A DNA stretch of 64,000 nt from Struthio camelus (taxonomy: Eukaryota; Chordata; Aves; Struthioniformes; Struthionidae). A program made the translations under genes and the position numbers. Position 1 is the stretch's first letter. Each line of letters opens with the position of its first letter. A model generated the notes under the pieces. It did not search any database. It saw only the letters and a list, made by a program, of their open reading frames with translations, and was not told the DNA's origin. The DNA lies in contig NC_090943.1 of the NCBI RefSeq assembly GCF_040807025.1, positions 4,636,356 through 4,700,355 on the forward strand. Direction: 5' to 3'. Below, piece after piece: positions 63,101 to 64,000 of this stretch.

Positions 63101-63836
63101 ATTCTCAGCTGTAACATGATGCTGCTAGTCTGATAATTGAATCTTGTCCTCAGTGTTTACAATATCTATCATGTTCAATTTTAATGTCATCATGTGACTC
63201 ATCCTAAGACATCCATGAATGCCTTTTAGTTATGACACAGGACCTACAGGAAACCTGTGCCCTTCTGAAGAGAATGTCCTAGGACACCTTAACTGGTCCT
63301 AGCATCCATGTTTGAGCAAGTTAATCAAGTCCCTTGCATGGTAATGATCAGATTGCCATTGATATATGTTGAAGTTTAGATACTTACATGGTAGATACCT
63401 ATACCTGACTGAGGTTAATCTCAGGAGGGCAGATCAGAGAACTTAGCTGGGTGAGACAGCCTTTATATTTTTAGCAGGGAGCAGGAACCTCTGAAGGTCA
63501 ATCCAGAAAACTTGGAGGCTGATTTGTTCATCTTTGTGATGTTGATGGCAGGAGTGGCAGAAAGTAATCTTTCCAGGACTTTTTTGGAAATAGTTGCCCC
63601 CATTCTGAAGTTGATCCTCTGTAGTAAAATTTGTTCCAACATATAATTGCTACCACTGATTGCATGTTGCTAACAGTGCCGTGTTATTTTGTTCTTGGTT
63701 TTCCAGGAGACTTGCTAAATCCACATTACTCTTGATCCCTCTCTTTGGAGTGCACTATATTGTATTTGCATTTTTCCCAGAAAGCACTGGTCTGGAAGCT
63801 CGACTTTATATTGAGCTGGGCTTGGGTTCCTTTCAG
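38937..63836 (+). CDS. GHRHR: GHRH receptor-like class B1 GPCR, 11 exons, 3' end outside window
   Basis: This is the composite gene; the exons are listed separately. The product should be a Gs-coupled plasma-membrane receptor for a GHRH/PRP-like peptide, raising cAMP (family knowledge). Seen in sequence: a short hydrophobic leader, a Cys-rich ectodomain with [13 protein letters not shown] and WSEPFPPY, then TM1-TM6 and the start of TM7. About 363 codons are present; human GHRHR has 423, and the missing 55 or so match the absent last exons. [17 protein letters not shown] before TM3 and the [16 protein letters not shown] segment favour the GHRHR group over SCTR, VIPR1/2 and ADCYAP1R1. YIHMHLF and [14 protein letters not shown] are more generic, so the non-mammalian paralogue GHRHR2 is a real alternative. 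No aquaporin-1-like exon, the upstream neighbour of mammalian GHRHR, was seen in the 38 kb upstream. Exon 2 carries a one-base frameshift. Confidence 0.85.
39197..39229. repeat. (AAC)n microsatellite next to the CpG island
   Basis: Eleven AAC-type units with one GAC variant, in intron 1 about 230 bases past exon 1. Confidence 0.95.
40702..40767. other. Hairpin-forming inverted repeat in intron 1
   Basis: TTCACATCAGAGT (40702-40714) is perfectly complementary to ACTCTGATGTGAA (40755-40767). Inside it, AAGAATT (40720-40726) pairs with AATTCTT (40747-40753). The whole is a 66-base interrupted hairpin. It could be a small transposon relic or a structured RNA, and function is unknown. Confidence 0.7.
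48053..48151 (+). CDS. GHRHR: Receptor exon 2 (ectodomain N-terminus), one base short
   Basis: A long T-tract and TTGAG acceptor precede GTT GCG GGG ATC CAT CCC GAA, reading [18 protein letters not shown] and then ALCLEK. IHPEC matches the start of mature GHRHR, and the second Cys is a conserved ectodomain cysteine. The donor is AAAG|GTAAAA. The exon is 99 bases and starts and ends at phase 0, yet exon 3 requires phase 1. Family exons here have length 3n+1. One extra A in the six-A run 48120-48125 would restore the frame and create an N-E-S glycosylation site. As written, splicing to exon 3 meets a stop at 51879-51881. This may be an assembly error or a true null allele. Confidence 0.8.
48120..48125 (+). 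other. Six-A run where exon 2 loses its frame
   Basis: Upstream of this run the frame gives both N-terminal cysteines; downstream only the next frame connects to exon 3. A run of seven A's would join the two. Homopolymer runs are common sites of sequencing error, so an assembly fault is the simplest reading. Confidence 0.7.
48152..51854 (+). other. Intron 2
   Basis: GTAAAA to TTTCAG, 3.7 kb. It contains an A-run at 48727-48739 and an inverted repeat at 50531-50579. No gene is seen. Confidence 0.85.
51855..51962 (+). CDS. GHRHR: Receptor exon 3 (Cys-rich ectodomain core)
   Basis: The acceptor is TTTTTTTCAG|GA. At phase 1 it reads [12 protein letters not shown], then a segment ending [14 protein letters not shown]. 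The WDxxxCW pattern and the Asp before it are hallmarks of the class B1 hormone-binding domain. Three conserved cysteines are present. The length is 108 bases, the usual size of this exon, and it ends at phase 1 inside a Gly codon as in GHRHR. The donor is GC (CATG|GCAAGA) and no GT lies nearby. Confidence 0.93.
51963..52709 (+). other. Intron 3, GC-AG type, with a CR1 tail inside
   Basis: The intron starts GCAAGA and ends TTAAAG. The exon lengths on both sides match the family exactly, so the GC donor is not a placement error. The intron also holds a minus-strand CR1 3' fragment at 52242-52400. Confidence 0.85.
52242..52400 (-). mobile_element. Old CR1 3' fragment in intron 3
   Basis: CATAGAATCACTGAC, then GTATTGGAAGGGACCCTTGG and ACCATCTAGTCCTACC, is the reversed CR1 tail. 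It is diverged. The far edge near 52400 is uncertain. Confidence 0.8.
52710..52819 (+). CDS. GHRHR: Receptor exon 4 (end of hormone-binding domain)
   Basis: The acceptor is ATTAAAG|GC and the donor CAG|GTGAGT. It reads [19 protein letters not shown], then [20 protein letters not shown] is an N-glycosylation site, and the last two ectodomain cysteines are here. WSEPFPPY plus xxAC is the strongest single link to GHRHR among class B1 receptors. It is 110 bases long, phase 1 in and phase 0 out. Confidence 0.95.
52820..55957 (+). other. Intron 4
   Basis: GTGAGT to CATAG, 3.1 kb. No gene is seen. A tRNA B-box-like GGTTTGAATCC at 53126-53136 is isolated. Confidence 0.9.
55958..56055 (+). CDS. GHRHR: Receptor exon 5 (TM1)
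   Basis: The acceptor is TCTCATAG|AAA and the donor TTCAG|GTAAAA. It reads [19 protein letters not shown] followed by a hydrophobic run ending VFAAF plus a split Arg. It aligns with the SYFSTVKIIYTVG segment and TM1 of GHRHR. It is 98 bases long, phase 0 in and phase 2 out, as in other class B1 genes. Confidence 0.94.
56056..57166 (+). other. Intron 5
   Basis: GTAAAA to GTCAG, 1.1 kb, with the GTTT repeat near its start. Nothing else is recognised. Confidence 0.9.
56124..56156. repeat. (GTTT)n microsatellite in intron 5
   Basis: About six GTTT units flanked by T runs, shortly after the exon 5 donor. Confidence 0.95.
57167..57299 (+). CDS. GHRHR: Receptor exon 6 (intracellular loop 1, TM2, extracellular loop 1)
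   Basis: The acceptor is CACGTCAG|A and the donor ACG|GTACTA. It reads [20 protein letters not shown], then [33 protein letters not shown] holds the conserved His of the class B activation network, and KDAVLF is a family signature. DHC followed by ST resembles GHRHR. It is 133 bases long, phase 2 in and phase 0 out. Confidence 0.96.
57300..57743 (+). other. Intron 6
   Basis: GTACTA to TCCAG, 444 bases. Nothing recognised inside. Confidence 0.92.
57744..57897 (+). CDS. GHRHR: Receptor exon 7 (TM3, ICL2, start of TM4)
   Basis: The acceptor is TTTCCAG|GTT and the donor GCTGGCTGGG|GTTAGT. It reads [20 protein letters not shown], then [14 protein letters not shown] and a stretch ending WWFIFAGWG. 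The TM3 cysteine that pairs with extracellular loop 2 and the conserved Glu of VEGIYL are present. It is 154 bases, exactly the standard length, phase 0 in and phase 1 out. Confidence 0.96.
57898..59669 (+). other. Intron 7
   Basis: GTTAGT to GTCCAG, 1.8 kb. A suspected degenerate repeat lies near 58.7 kb. No gene is seen. Confidence 0.88.
59670..59730 (+). CDS. GHRHR: Receptor exon 8 (TM4, 61 bases)
   Basis: This short exon was found by phase and length. The acceptor is TTTGTCCAG|GA and the donor ACGGG|GTAAGT. It reads [19 protein letters not shown] with split Gly codons at both ends. The exon joins GWG of exon 7 to CWDDDE of exon 9 in frame. The Trp in TM4 is conserved. The primary sequence is less conserved than its neighbours, as usual for this exon. 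Confidence 0.9.
59731..61726 (+). other. Intron 8
   Basis: GTAAGT to TTTCAG, 2.0 kb. A copy of the dispersed repeat is suspected at 60.58-60.74 kb. No gene is seen. Confidence 0.88.
61727..61796 (+). CDS. GHRHR: Receptor exon 9 (extracellular loop 2, start of TM5)
   Basis: The acceptor is GTGTTTCAG|A and the donor GTATTA|GTATGT. It reads [20 protein letters not shown], then TVL. CWD with the loop-2 cysteine and WWIIKGP-like LWIIKGP are family marks. It is 70 bases long, phase 2 in and phase 0 out. Confidence 0.95.
61797..62648 (+). other. Intron 9
   Basis: GTATGT to TTTCAG, 852 bases. Nothing recognised inside. Confidence 0.92.
62649..62740 (+). CDS. GHRHR: Receptor exon 10 (TM5, ICL3)
   Basis: The acceptor is GTCTTTTCAG|ATT and the donor TTTGT|GTAAGT. 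It reads [20 protein letters not shown], then [10 protein letters not shown]. NFxxFINxIRIL-KL is the TM5 to intracellular loop 3 signature used in Gs coupling. It is 92 bases long, phase 0 in and phase 2 out. Confidence 0.95.
62741..63706 (+). other. Intron 10
   Basis: GTAAGT to TTCCAG, 966 bases, with an A-run at 62854-62870. Nothing else is seen. Confidence 0.92.
63707..63836 (+). CDS. GHRHR: Receptor exon 11 (TM6, ECL3, start of TM7)
   Basis: The acceptor is TTTTCCAG|G and the donor TTTCAG|GTAAGA. It reads [20 protein letters not shown], then [20 protein letters not shown] and SFQ. The segment [16 protein letters not shown] follows human GHRHR more closely than VIPR, PAC1 or SCTR. It is 130 bases long. 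The next expected exon (about 42 bases, GFVVAxLYCFLN type) is not in the last 164 bases of the window. Confidence 0.96.
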
Positions 63837-64000
63837 GTAAGATGGAACAAAAATTTATCAGTCTTTGGGGGCGTGGACTGAAAAAGCGCATTCTGTAGAG
63901 TTTTATATTTCAGACAGGTTATTAGAACAGGTGTTAAAAACAGGTTTAAATTCAACACACACATTCACATTACTCCTTCACAAGGTCTTTCTCTTGTTTA

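Overview
The window is vertebrate nuclear DNA, most likely from a bird. The evidence is split genes with GT-AG introns, AT-rich sequence with few repeats, several CR1 LINE fragments (the main LINE of birds and other sauropsids) and one CpG island at a gene start. There are no operons, no bacterial genes and no CRISPR arrays. The species cannot be named from the sequence.

The one gene I can assemble lies on the plus strand from about 38.94 kb to beyond the right edge. It is a class B1 (secretin family) G protein-coupled receptor, closest to the growth hormone-releasing hormone receptor group. Eleven exons were placed by hand: 38937-38969, 48053-48151, 51855-51962, 52710-52819, 55958-56055, 57167-57299, 57744-57897, 59670-59730, 61727-61796, 62649-62740 and 63707-63836. 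Their lengths (108, 110, 98, 133, 154, 61, 70, 92 and 130 bases for exons 3-11) and phases form the usual class B1 ladder. The last exons (end of TM7 and C-tail) lie outside the window. Two things stand out. Exon 2 is one base out of frame at a run of six A's, and intron 3 has a GC donor instead of GT. GHRHR itself and its second copy, known in non-mammals as GHRHR2 or GHRH-like peptide receptor, cannot be told apart with certainty here.

Layout: 1-38.5 kb shows no gene I can support. It holds CR1 pieces near 16.2, 23.2-24.4, 28.1, 29.8, 36.5 and 37.8-38.2 kb, a 5S rRNA-derived element near 20.1 kb, and microsatellites. About 38.56-39.18 kb is a CpG island holding exon 1 and the probable promoter. 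Intron 1 is 9.1 kb. Exons 2-11 occupy 48.05-63.84 kb, with a further CR1 tail in intron 3.

The hunt found no new biological system. It did find an exon-2 frameshift, a GC-AG intron, a CR1 copy with an internally inverted segment, a 66-base hairpin in intron 1, a 5S-like relic and several degenerate dispersed repeats.
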